Below, in pieces: positions 13,373 to 23,544 of a stretch of DNA of 64,000 bases. The notes under the pieces were generated by a model, which was not told where the DNA came from, did not search any database, and worked only from the letters and a program-made list of their open reading frames with translations. Location: positions 9,468,269 to 9,532,268 of the forward strand of contig JAQFVV010012423.1 in assembly GCA_028023455.1 (NCBI GenBank), given 5' to 3'. The position numbers and the translations under genes are program-made. The stretch comes from Epiperipatus broadwayi. Lineage: Eukaryota > Onychophora > Udeonychophora > Euonychophora > Peripatidae. The stretch's first letter is position 1. The number at the start of each line of letters is the position of its first letter.

Positions 13373-14742
13373 CACCTGGGTCTCGTTTTATGTGGATTTA
13401 TTTAATGCCATTTTGAAGTTATGCGATTCATGTTTCTTCTTAATATTTTTGTATGCGGTTTTCTTTTATGCATTAACACTGTATTAGATCAGAAATCGAA
13501 CTCCGATAATGCCCTATTACTTTAAATAATAAATTTCATGCACTTATATTATATTTAAAGTAATAGAACATTATTGGAATTTGACTTTCATCTTAATAAT
13601 TTCAATATTTTCAGTGCTTTATAATAATAAGAGTTTATGCAATAATGATATTAAAATCATGATTTCGACATGTTATGTACACACATTAAATTTTACAAGA
13701 TTATAATGTAAATTTCTTCAAACATTGTTTGTGTTAATTTTGCATTTTAAATCACATTCTGTTTTTGCTTTTTAAAAAAAAAAGTAATCAATTATTAATC
13801 ATTTAGGGTCTGCAAGTTTATTCTTAAAAGGTGAGCAATAGCAGTAGGCACAATTAAATTTGACAATTAAAAATTAATATCTGATTTTTAATTGTAATTA
13901 ACAATTTAAAAATGACTTAAGGTGACCTGAAATTAATGTGATGTGAAATGAAATTTGATTTTTAAACGGAATTGAAAATTAAAAAATTAAAGACAAAAAT
14001 AAGAATTTAATTTTTAGTTGTTAGTTTTAAGTAAATTTTTCCCAGCAGTGTAGAAAAAGATAATGAAACAGAAGTGGAACCTGTTCCTGTCACTGCAAAA
14101 ATGATTTGAGAAGATCTTCAACTTTCTAATCAGTTGGCAAATTATTTTCTTATTAATGACACTAATCACAAACGTGCTCTTAAATTCCAACGAGAGCTAA
14201 ATAGTTGTATGTCTGTATATCACGAGCTTCATAAACAATTAATAAAATCATCATCTCAAAGATTAAGTACTAATTACATTGTGACCAGAAAACCATTAAC
14301 ACAACATGAAAGTGAAGTTGGCACTAGTTGTATTTCCTCTTGTGAAAAATCTGATTTTTTACCAGTTTGCAAACGAACCTGTTTATCGGCAAATAGAGAT
14401 AATAATTAAAAGGTGTATAAAAAAATGTAAATTACTGTACTGTAAATTATGCATAAAAATATATTGTTTTGAATAAAATTAAATATTATAGTTAAAAAAA
14501 GTTTGTCTTGTATCAATTTTTTTCAAATTTGAAATTTTTTGTTAGTCATATTTTATTTCCTTATTTTTTTTTTGTGCGAATTTTAAAGTAAATTTACGTT
14601 GGTGCTTTGCTTTTATGTAATTTTTAAAAAATCACAGTCTGTATCTCCCCTTTTTTAAGGTAAGTTACGTCTATTTTTGTGTGATTTCTTTTGCACGTGT
14701 TTTCTGAGGAACCTATCTATCACGTAAAACGAGACCCGGGTG
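13373..14742 (+). mobile_element. TA-target DNA transposon, internally deleted (pogo/Tigger-like?)
   Basis: The ends are 22 bp inverted repeats: CACCTGGGTCTCGTTTTATG at the left and, reading inwards from the right, CACCCGGGTCTCGTTTTACG (20 of 22 match). The element is flanked by TA on both sides (13371-13372 and 14743-14744). The paired inverted arm near 33240-33265 preserves the empty site, with a single TA at the same place. That proves the exact ends and shows insertion after the arm duplication. A TA duplication points to the Tc1/mariner/pogo group or another TA-target superfamily. Only a C-terminal-like protein tail remains (14035-14409); no DDE catalytic domain is visible. Confidence 0.85.
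14035..14409 (+). pseudogene. Transposase tail remnant
   Basis: This frame is open from 14035 to a stop after 14407, apart from one in-frame TGA near 14106. It encodes an acidic stretch (VEKDNETEVEPVPVT) followed by EDLQLSNQLANYFLINDT and ALKFQRELNSCMSVYHELHKQL. An acidic linker followed by amphipathic helices and a Lys/Ser/Gln-rich tail resembles the region after the DDE domain in pogo/Tigger transposases. That family assignment is inference from pattern, not a search. It lies entirely inside the 1370 bp element and is the only coding trace of it. Confidence 0.4.
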
Positions 14743-14902
14743 TATTGAAATACAAACCAACTTAAACACAGAGCACTAAATTTTAAATAAGTAAATGATC
14801 TTAAATTTTGCTAATAAACTAACATGTTTACAAACTTATTAAAGACAAACTAAACATTAGATTTTAATTTTTAAATAGCCCTCCCAAACTACAAATGAAA
14901 AG

Positions 14903-15227
<325 letters not shown>

Positions 15228-16551
15228 CACACACAATTTGAACATAGTATCTATTGACATTCAATTCTAAACCTGTTATCCAACAAATTTTGTAATATCT
15301 AAATTCATATTTGCAACTAGTTAATAAAATGAGAAGAGAATAATTCAATTATATCAAAATTATTAATTAATAAATTAATTTATTTAATGGTTCAAAATTT
15401 TTAAAAGAGATGAAATATATAAAATCTTTTTTGTTTTAGTAAAATGGTTATTAGTGATTCGTTTACTAACTGATGTTTTTTTTCTTTTTTTAAATATGCT
15501 GGTATTGACATAGTAAATATTTTTACTCTCTATATCAATGATTTTAAATCCTGAATAAATAATTCATAAATTAAATAAATGTATGCATAATGTATGTAAA
15601 AAATAATGGTTAATCTTTTAAACAATGCTTGTAAACAACATATTAGTCCATCTTTTTGTTTTTTATTTTCAGATTTTTTAAAAGTTGTATTTATTTTAAT
15701 GAATACATTTTTATTTTTTATTTTCATATGTTTACAGTTATTGAATGAATAAAATTAATTTACAAAAATAAATATAAACTTGCAAATTAAAAAAAGAACT
15801 AATAACCAGGAATAAAACAGCTAAACAAAACCCTTCGTTTTATTCTTCAGGCTAAATAAAAATATTTTTTAAAAGAGTTAAAAACACAGAATACTTAATA
15901 CATATGGTTATAAAGGACAGCTTTAAATAGTTAATACCTAAAATTTTAAAATTGAACTAATATATATATATATATAAATAACAATGAATAATAAGAATGA
16001 TATCAACATTAGATATTTTCATTTCTGACAATCTTATATTTCACAATTTTTTTTAAAAATTACTATTAAAAAAAAATCTTAAAATAAATATCATGTAATT
16101 ATTTAAGAATAAATATTTGATAATTTTATTAAAAATTATATAAATTATCATATATTTTATGATGACAAACAAAATGCAATGCAGTCAAGTGCATTGATAC
16201 TCCAAATTTTCTAAATTGTTATTTTTTTTATCTCCAATAATTCCTGACAGCTAGTTATTATAGTTAGAACTAATAAAACATAAAAAAAAAAATTAATTAA
16301 AATTTTTACTATTGACAATTCAAAACAGATTCCTGCTAACAAGAGCACATACTATAATCTTCACACTGATGGTCTGCTAAATATTTTTATAATGACAAGC
16401 ATTTTCTTTAAAGTTTTAAAAATAGTTTTAAAGATTTATGCACATATATACATGTGTAAAACAATCAACTTAGCTTATACACCTAATTTGATATTGCATT
16501 ATTTTTTAAAGATTAAAATTAAAAAAAAAACAACATAATATATATATATAT

Positions 16552-16587
16552 TGAAACAGACAGATCGGAGAACCGATCTTCGTTTCA
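16552..16587 (+). other. Two-tier hairpin at the LTR 5' terminus
   Basis: TGAAAC (16552-16557) pairs with GTTTCA (16582-16587). Inside it GATCGG (16563-16568) pairs with CCGATC (16573-16578) across an AGAA tetraloop. The same structure ends LTR B at 21761-21796; LTR C has lost it. A hairpin at the very U3 terminus is unusual and could bear on integrase recognition or on truncation of C. Confidence 0.65.
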
Positions 16588-19110
16588 GGTGTTTTTATGT
16601 ACGGTAATTCAAACCACTGTTCGCCCGCAGTGAGATTTTGTCTATTTTAATTTATAATAAAAATTAGTTATATATTTTATAGTTTATCAGTCAATATGTA
16701 AAGATTCCGTCTATAAATGTCGCAAACCATGAAATAATATTTGTGTGTGCGTGGTTTGTGAATTTGTATCAATTAATTTAAAGTGTCAGTGCGGGCGTAT
16801 TTGTTTAAATTATAGTTTTTTTTAAATTGTATAAAGTCGTGTAAAAATACTGATCAAAAGTCACATTCCTTTGATCAGTGTTTTTAATTAAAATCTAATT
16901 GCACAAATGTTCAGAGCAATTAAGTTGTATTCAAAATTAGTAAGGAATTTTTATATGTAATTACTGTACCGATTTAAAAATGGCATATTAAATTAAAAGA
17001 TTGCTAAAAACAGATAATTGATTGTTGGTCAAGCTGCATCGCTAGAGGCTAGAGAAAGGAGGCGGAGCCTAAAACAAAAACAAGTCGGAAAGGTCAGCAG
17101 TGGCGATTTTAGAGAAAAACTTACATTCTAACTTTTGTCGTGTGTGAGAGAAGTAGTCTCGAGACAACACAGCAGTTGAGTATAATTCAAACATTATTAT
17201 TAAGAAGTTTATCAGTGAATCGCAATGTTGATGGGCTAAGTGCCAGGAGCTGGTCTCTGCCCGCCAATATGGATCCTCGTGCCGCTGTTTGATCATGTTT
17301 CACGTAACTCACAATTTCCAACTTCCAACCTCTAAATTAGCTATGCCTTACAAATAACTTTCAAAAATGCGCGCCTACGTTCGTCACAAGCCAAGCTGGA
17401 TGAAGAAAGAAGAGTAACTTTGTTACACGAACTTTAATTTTCTTCCGTGCTTAATGTTATCAATCAAGTGAATCATATGTAAGTTTTTATATCATTTATA
17501 ATGCTATTGTTTAATCTGTCAGTAAATTTTCTTTTCTTTTTTTTAATCCTCTGCTCTAGTCTTTAGAAATCATTTATAAAATTGTAATTAATAGTAATAA
17601 TATTTCAACTGAATGCATTTATATTTTCTTATGTTGCTTATTTCATAAACAAACATTGCCAATAGTAATATTTCCAACTCTGTGTAAACTAGTGTGTAAT
17701 AATGATCAATTTAATTTAAAAGTAATTTCATGTTCTGAATTAAATATTCTTTCACATTCCGAGTTAGTAAATGTTAAATCACTTTATTATTCTATGTTAA
17801 GTTGGTATAAAATTACAATCTAAGTTTCAATATTAAATATATATAATAGTTTCAAAGTGTTATCGTAATGTCATGTCTGATCTGAGAAATAACTCCCTGT
17901 GTAATTTGATACTGTCGCTACCGCCTGTCAACCTGAAGGGTTAGGAGTCCCAGAGTAAAATTAACTAATTATTGTTTTTCACCGTCAGTTTAATTTCGCT
18001 ATGTTTTTATTGGGATAAGGATCTCAGCCTGTGGCGTAGAAACAGACTAATAGATTCCAGGTTTTATATAATTTCTTTTAAAAATCCGCTTCAAGTATTC
18101 GTCCTTCACGTCTGTGGCAATGCCTTCCCTTCGCTGAAGTTAGCGTCTCGCCATTCTACCATTGGGGAATGAAAGCAGTTTTTCTTTCCCGGTAATCTCT
18201 TGGATCACCGGGGTTCGAAATGATCCCGGCTGGTTGTCGTGTCCCGGAGCTACTTGGGGGCATTAAGCCTTGTCAAAGTACAAGCCGCCCGGTATTCCGT
18301 TAATGCACCGCAAGTGATTACTGTAGGGCTTTTGAATCCAGGCAACCACCAGTTCATCTATCTTCCATGTCGTATTTATATAAAACCACCAGCACATCTA
18401 TCCTTTATGTCGTCTTTCTATAAAACCATTCTCCAACTGTTCGTCTACGTAACGGCTCGAGCCTATTCTAATAAAATAAGTTAATAAAAATCTTTAGATA
18501 AATATTTTTCCAGTGCTCAAATACTCTGATTCTCTTAACCACCCGTCAATCATTTAACTACCCAGCTATTGGCATAAGTTTGTTTACTAAATAAAACGTT
18601 TACTAAAGACTAGTAGCCAAATACAAGAGGATTCATGGAAGTCTTACCGTACTGTTAACATTATATTTATATGCTTTGTATTTTCATGTTGAACACTATA
18701 TTTATCCGCTTTCTATTTGTCTTATTTAACACTATATTTATATGCTTTATATTTTGCTTATTAAACACTTTATTTAATCTAAATTTTTGTGTCCTCCACC
18801 TTATTACTCTCTAAGTCTATTTAGCCACTTACTGTCTGTATTGGCAACTTAAATATATACGTTACATGAATGACCGTTCCAATATCTAGAGTATAATAAA
18901 TCTATATATCATTAACTGTAAGAATTAGTCTATGTTCTGAGCTGAGCTAGAAAAGGGATAACCCCGTGCTGTTATAAAGTCATCATCGGTTAGTCATACC
19001 GGGGTTTGGGTTTGAATTCAGTTGGCGTTTTGGAAATTATTCTTAAACGTGGACTGGGTTTGAACTCGGGTACTGTGTATGATTAAGCGTGGTGGATTTA
19101 TACCGGTACA
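16552..19110 (+). repeat. LTR A (complete, plus orientation, ~2.56 kb)
   Basis: It starts TGAAACAG and ends CCGGTACA, obeying the TG...CA rule. The right end is proved by LTR C, whose similarity stops exactly at GGTACA before an (AT)n flank. The left end is proved by LTR B, whose similarity stops at the same base before its own flank. At ~2.5 kb this is long for a gypsy LTR. It contains short open frames (for example 17972-18172 and 18239-18484) that recur in B and C simply because the whole repeat recurs; I do not call them genes. Confidence 0.9.
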
Positions 19111-19227
19111 GTTATTATATTTTTTGGCGCCCATTATTCTTAAACGTGGACTGGGTTTGAACTCGGGTACTGTGTATGTTTAAGCGTGGTGGATTTATAC
19201 CGGTACAGTTATTATTTTTTGGCGCCC
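19036..19227 (+). repeat. Tandem duplication spanning LTR end and primer-binding site
   Basis: A 97 bp unit (19036-19132) beginning ATTATTCTTAAACG and ending GGCGCCC is repeated as a 95 bp unit (19133-19227), with a one-base change and a 2 bp shorter T tract. The duplication carries the LTR end (GGTACA) and the start of the primer-binding site twice. LTR B has only one copy on its side of the junction. It looks like slippage or template re-use close to the primer-binding site. Confidence 0.85.
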
Positions 19228-19241
19228 AACGTGGGCGCCAA
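19219..19241. promoter_or_regulatory. Head-to-head primer-binding-site junction
   Basis: The sequence TGGCGCCCAACGTGGGCGCCA is a palindrome with an ACG centre at ~19230. Read from either side it resembles the start of an animal LTR-element primer-binding site (TGGCGCCCAACGTGGG). In each direction it follows an LTR end plus a ~13 base spacer (GTTATTATATTTT). Two elements, or two cDNA strands, are therefore joined at the point where reverse transcription starts. Confidence 0.8.
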
Positions 19242-19254
19242 AAAATATAATAAC

Positions 19255-21796
19255 TGTACCGGTATAAATCCACCACGCTTAATCATACACAGTACCCGAG
19301 TTCAAACCCAGTCCACGTTTAAGAATAATTTCCAAAACGCCAACTGAATTCAAACCCAAACCCCGGCATGACCAACCGATGATGACTTTACAACAGCACG
19401 GGGTTATCCCTCTTCTAGCTCAGCTCGAACATAGACTAATTCTTACAGTTAATGATATATAGATTTATTATACTCTAGATATTGGAACGGTCATTCATGT
19501 AACGTATATATTTAAGTTGCCAATACAGACAGTAAGTGGCTAAATAGACTTAGAGAGTAATAAAGTGGAGGACACAAAAATTTGATTAAATAAAGTGTTT
19601 AATAAGCAAAATATAAAGCATATAAATATAGTGTTAAATAAGACAAATAGAAAGCGGATAAATATAGTGTTCAACATGAAAATACAAAGCATATAAATAT
19701 AGTGTTATACAGTACGGTAAGACTTCATAAATCCTCTTGTATTTGGCTACTAGTCTTTAGTGAACGTTTGATTTAATGAACAAACTCATGCCAATAGCTG
19801 TGTGATTGAAGGATTGACGGGTGGTTAAAAGAATCAGAGTATTTGAGCACTAGAAAAATATTTCTCTAAACATTTTTATTAACTTATTTTATTTGAAGAG
19901 GCTCGAGCCGGAACGTAGACGAACAGTGGAGATGGTTTTATATAAATACGACATGGAAGATAGATGAACTGGTGGTTTTATATAAACACGACCTGGAAGA
20001 TAGATGAACTGGTGGTTGCCTGGATTCAAAAGCCCTACAGTAATCACTTGCGGTGCATTAACGGAATACCGGGTGGCTTGTACTTTGACAAGGCTTAATG
20101 CCCCCAAGTAGCTCCGGGACACGACAACGAGCCGGGATCATTTCGAACCCCGGTGATCCAAGAGATTACCGGGAAAGAAAAAACTGCTTTCATTCCCCAA
20201 TGGTAGAATGGCGAGACGCTAACTTCAGCGAAGGGAAGGCATTGCCACAGACGTAAAGGACGAATACTTGAAGCGGATTTTTAAAAGAAATTATATAAAA
20301 CCTGGAATCTATTAATCTGTTTCTACGCCACAGGCTGAAATCCTTATCCCAATAAAAACATAGCGAAATTAAACTGACGGTGAAAAACAATAATTAGTTA
20401 ATATTACTCTGGGACTCCTAACCCTTCAGGTTGACAGGCAGTAGCGACAGTATCAAATTACACAGGGAGTTATTTCTCAGATCAGACATGACATTACGAT
20501 AACACTTTGAAACTATTATATATATATTTAATATTGAAACTTAGATTGTAATTTTATACCAACTTAACACAGAATAATAAAGTGATTTAACATTTACTAA
20601 CTCGGAATGTGAAAGAATATTTAATTCAGAACATGAAATTACTTTTAAAATTAAATTGATCACTATTACACACTAGTTTTCACAGAATTGGAAATATTAC
20701 TATTGGCAATGTTTGTCTATGAAATAAGCAACATAAGAAAATATAAATGCATTCAGTTGAAATATTATTACTATTAATTACAATTTTATAAATGATTTCT
20801 AAAGACTAGAGCAGAGGATAAAAAAAAGAAAAGAAAATTTACTGACAGGTTAAATAATAGCATTATAAATGATATAAAAACTTACATATGATTTACTTGA
20901 TTGATAATATTAAGCACGTAAGAAAGTTAAAGTTCGTGTAACACAGTTACTCTTCTTTCTTCATCCAGCTTGGCTTGTGACGAACGTAGGCGCGCATTTT
21001 TGAAAGTTATTTGTAAGGCATAGTAAATTTTGAGATTGGAAGTTGGAAATTCTGAAGTATATGAAACATGATCAAACAGCGGCACGAGGATCCATATTGG
21101 CGGGCAGAGACCAGCTCCTGGCACTTAGCCCATCAACATTGCGATTCACTGATAAACTTCTTAATAATAATGTTTGAATTATACTCAACTGCTGTGTTGT
21201 CTCGAGACTACTTCTCTCACACACGACAAAAGTTAGAATGAAAGTTTTTCTGTAAAATAGCCACTGCTGACCTTTCCGACTTGTTTTTATTTTAGGCTCC
21301 GCCTCCTTTCCAGCTTGACCAACAATCAATTATCTGTTTTTAGCAATCTTTTAATTTAATATGCCATTTTTAAATCGGTACAGTAATTACATATAAAAAT
21401 TCCTTACTAATTTTGAATACAACTTAATTGCTCTGATCATTTGTGCAATTAGATTTTAATTAAAAACACTGATCAAAGGAATGTGACTTTTGATCAGTAT
21501 TTTTACACGACTTTATACAATTTAAAAAAAAACTATAATTTAAACAAATACGCCCGCACTGACACTTTAAATTAATTGATACAAATTCACAAACCACGCA
21601 CACACAAATATTATTTCATGGTTTGCGACATTTATATACGGCATCTTTACATATTGATTGATAAACTATAGAATATATAACTAATTTTTATTATAAATTA
21701 AAATAGACAAAATCTCACTGCGGGCGAACAGTGGTTCGAATTACCGTACATAAAAACACCTGAAACGAAGATCGGTTCTCCGATCTGTCTGTTTCA
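19255..21796 (-). repeat. LTR B (complete, minus orientation, ~2.54 kb)
   Basis: This is the reverse complement of LTR A from terminus to terminus: TGAAACAG at 21796 and GGTACA at 19255. By eye it differs from A more than A differs from C, for example across 20995-21065 (opposite A 17285-17355) and at 19855-19925. It lacks the 97 bp tandem duplication. Lying directly after the pol frame on the minus strand, it is in the right place to be the 3' LTR of that coding region. It is nevertheless followed by a primer-binding site, as a 5' LTR would be. Confidence 0.9.
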
Positions 21797-22041
21797 TTTC
21801 TTGTCACTTTATAAAAAAAACAACAAAAAAAAAATGATTATACATAATTTCTGGTTAACATTTTTTTCATTCATTTTTTTACATAATTGATTTTTTTTTT
21901 ATTGATTTGACCTTGGAGAACAGTCTGGGTGAGGGTTTGAACTTAACATTTATAAAGGTGGGTATATTACCGTAATTCCTTTTCTCATCATCATGTGCAT
22001 GTCATAGTGGTCATTTTCCGGGTCATCATTTATTGCGATTT
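21797..22041 (-). other. 3' untranslated region and probable polypurine tract
   Basis: Between the integrase stop and LTR B lies ~245 bp of A/T-rich sequence. On the coding strand the bases immediately before TGAAACAG read AAGTGACAAGAAA, a modest purine run that could prime plus-strand synthesis. A longer T/A homopolymer precedes it. The purine tract is weak, so this is a position-based call. Confidence 0.45.
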
Positions 22042-23544
22042 CTACCTTTTCCCTGGGTCGGGAGGTATATAAGGTTTTAATTGTCTCGCATTATAAATAC
22101 CTCGTAACCCCTTCCCTTCCAGAAGAAAAGCGTTTTCATGGCATTCTTCCACTATTTCATATGGCCCGGTATATAAAGGGAAGAATTTTTTGAATTCCTT
22201 CTTAGGTGCATTACTGACGCGAGGAGACCTTAGCCAGACTTGATCCCCTCTTTTAAAATTGTGGTGTTGCCTTCCTCCTCTTTTGATTCTATTTTGTGCC
22301 ATGTGTTCCAATTGTTGCCGGGCCGTGTCTTGATCCGTGCTGTGATTTACGTGTACTTCACGCTTTGGTAGTAGCGTAGGGAAGATATCCGGGCATGGCT
22401 TACCATAGTGCAAACGCATGGGTGGAAATCCCGTGGATTCGTTCATGGTATGGTTGATGCAATCCATGACATATTGCAGTTTCTCTACCCACTTCCGGTG
22501 ATCCGTTGATAAACACGCGCGGAGAAGTCGACTGATTTCTCTCATGACACTCTCGCACGGGTTTGATTGGGGGTGTCTTATTGATGTTAGGCGATGGTTT
22601 ACCTTCTGTTTCTTTACCCAGTTCTTCCACTCTTTCGAGGTGAATGCCGAGCCGTGGTCAGAAAGTATGGTTTCGGGTTTTCCTACCTCTTGAAATTGTT
22701 TTTCTTGAAGGACCCGAATTACGTTTCTGGTGTTGGCAGACCGCACGGGGTAAACCTTAACGTACTTAGAAAAAATATCATACGATACCAACAAATACTG
22801 GAATGTTCTAAATTTGGGCAAGGGACCATAATGGTCTATTGCCAGGATCTCGTTCGGTCTCGTGGCCATCACGGGTTTTATTTTCCCTGCGTATGACTTG
22901 TTGGGGGCTTTCGTAGTAGCGCAGGTATCGCATTGTCTGAGTATGGACGTGATATGGTGGTACATTCCCGGCCAGTAAAATCGGCGCCTGATCACTTCTT
23001 CAATCTTCCTGGGTCCATAATGTCCTAGAGATTGGTGTATATGCTTAATTATAGGGGCCCTAAGCCGATTAGGTACCATGATTTTCCAAGGGGCGCTGTA
23101 ATCCTTGGTCCGTGTTTGTAATGTGCCTTCCTCCATCCGGAAATGGGGGTATCTGCTTTGTGGCTTCCGTTCCTTATCCGAGGAATTGGACAAATCCTGA
23201 ATGATATGAGAATACTGTATCTTCTGCCAATACCCCAAATTCCGCAATTCAGTTTCTACAGAGCTCAATGTCATAGTGGCCATAACTTCCAAGGGTTGGT
23301 TCTTGATTTCAGGGTTTTGTATCCTCATCGGTACAGGGTGCCGACTCAATATGTCAGCCACAATATTTTCCCGCCCTGGACAGTACTGGACTTGGTACCG
23401 GAACTGTTGGAGGGTTAAACTCCATCTGATTAAACGGTCATTAGTCAGGAAACTCCTGTTGAGAAACTCCAAGCAACGATGATCGGTTATAATGATTACT
23501 TGAGATCCCAACAGAAATTGCCGGAATTTCTGGCATGCCCACAC
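22042..23544 (-). CDS. Gypsy Pol C-terminal half: RNase H end and integrase
   Basis: This 500-residue frame continues the upstream Gag-Pol after a one-base frameshift, so its own ATG is probably not a real start. It begins in RNase H (WACQKFRQFLLG, ITDHRCLEFL, DILSRHP at residue ~64). The integrase follows: a zinc-binding region with His168/170/175 and Cys205/Cys208 (CDTC), then the catalytic triad Asp237 (AIDHYG), Asp296 (LSDHGSAF) and Glu331 in HPQSNPCESVMREI. There are 34 residues between the last two. A C-terminal domain with FKRGDQVWLR (near residues 420-435) and YTGPYEIVEE follows; this is the SH3-like GPY-type tail of gypsy integrases. All key residues are present and there are no stops. 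The enzyme cuts and joins cDNA ends into the host chromosome. Confidence 0.9.
   Translation of the reverse strand: MWACQKFRQFLLGSQVIIITDHRCLEFLNRSFLTNDRLIRWSLTLQQFRYQVQYCPGRENIVADILSRHPVPMRIQNPEIKNQPLEVMATMTLSSVETELRNLGYWQKIQYSHIIQDLSNSSDKERKPQSRYPHFRMEEGTLQTRTKDYSAPWKIMVPNRLRAPIIKHIHQSLGHYGPRKIEEVIRRRFYWPGMYHHITSILRQCDTCATTKAPNKSYAGKIKPVMATRPNEILAIDHYGPLPKFRTFQYLLVSYDIFSKYVKVYPVRSANTRNVIRVLQEKQFQEVGKPETILSDHGSAFTSKEWKNWVKKQKVNHRLTSIRHPQSNPCESVMREISRLLRACLSTDHRKWVEKLQYVMDCINHTMNESTGFPPMRLHYGKPCPDIFPTLLPKREVHVNHSTDQDTARQQLEHMAQNRIKRGGRQHHNFKRGDQVWLRSPRVSNAPKKEFKKFFPLYTGPYEIVEECHENAFLLEGKGLRGIYNARQLKPYIPPDPGKR

Noticed and set aside
16559-16580. Sequencing-adapter contamination (AGATCGGAG resembles an adapter start)
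   Set aside because: The match stops after nine bases, and the sequence is shared by LTR B as part of a natural hairpin.
18190-18235. tRNA-like T arm (CCGGGGTTCGAAATGATCCCGG) in the LTR
   Set aside because: Loop length and the absence of an acceptor stem, A box and D arm exclude a tRNA.
18239-18484. Small frames repeated in three places (also 17972-18172, 19889-20122, 20190-20390, 28204-28404, 28471-28716)
   Set aside because: They are conserved only because they lie inside the repeated LTR; there is no motif, and they are not called as genes.
22594-23482. Plus-strand frames over the gypsy pol region
   Set aside because: They are shadows of the well-supported minus-strand pol.
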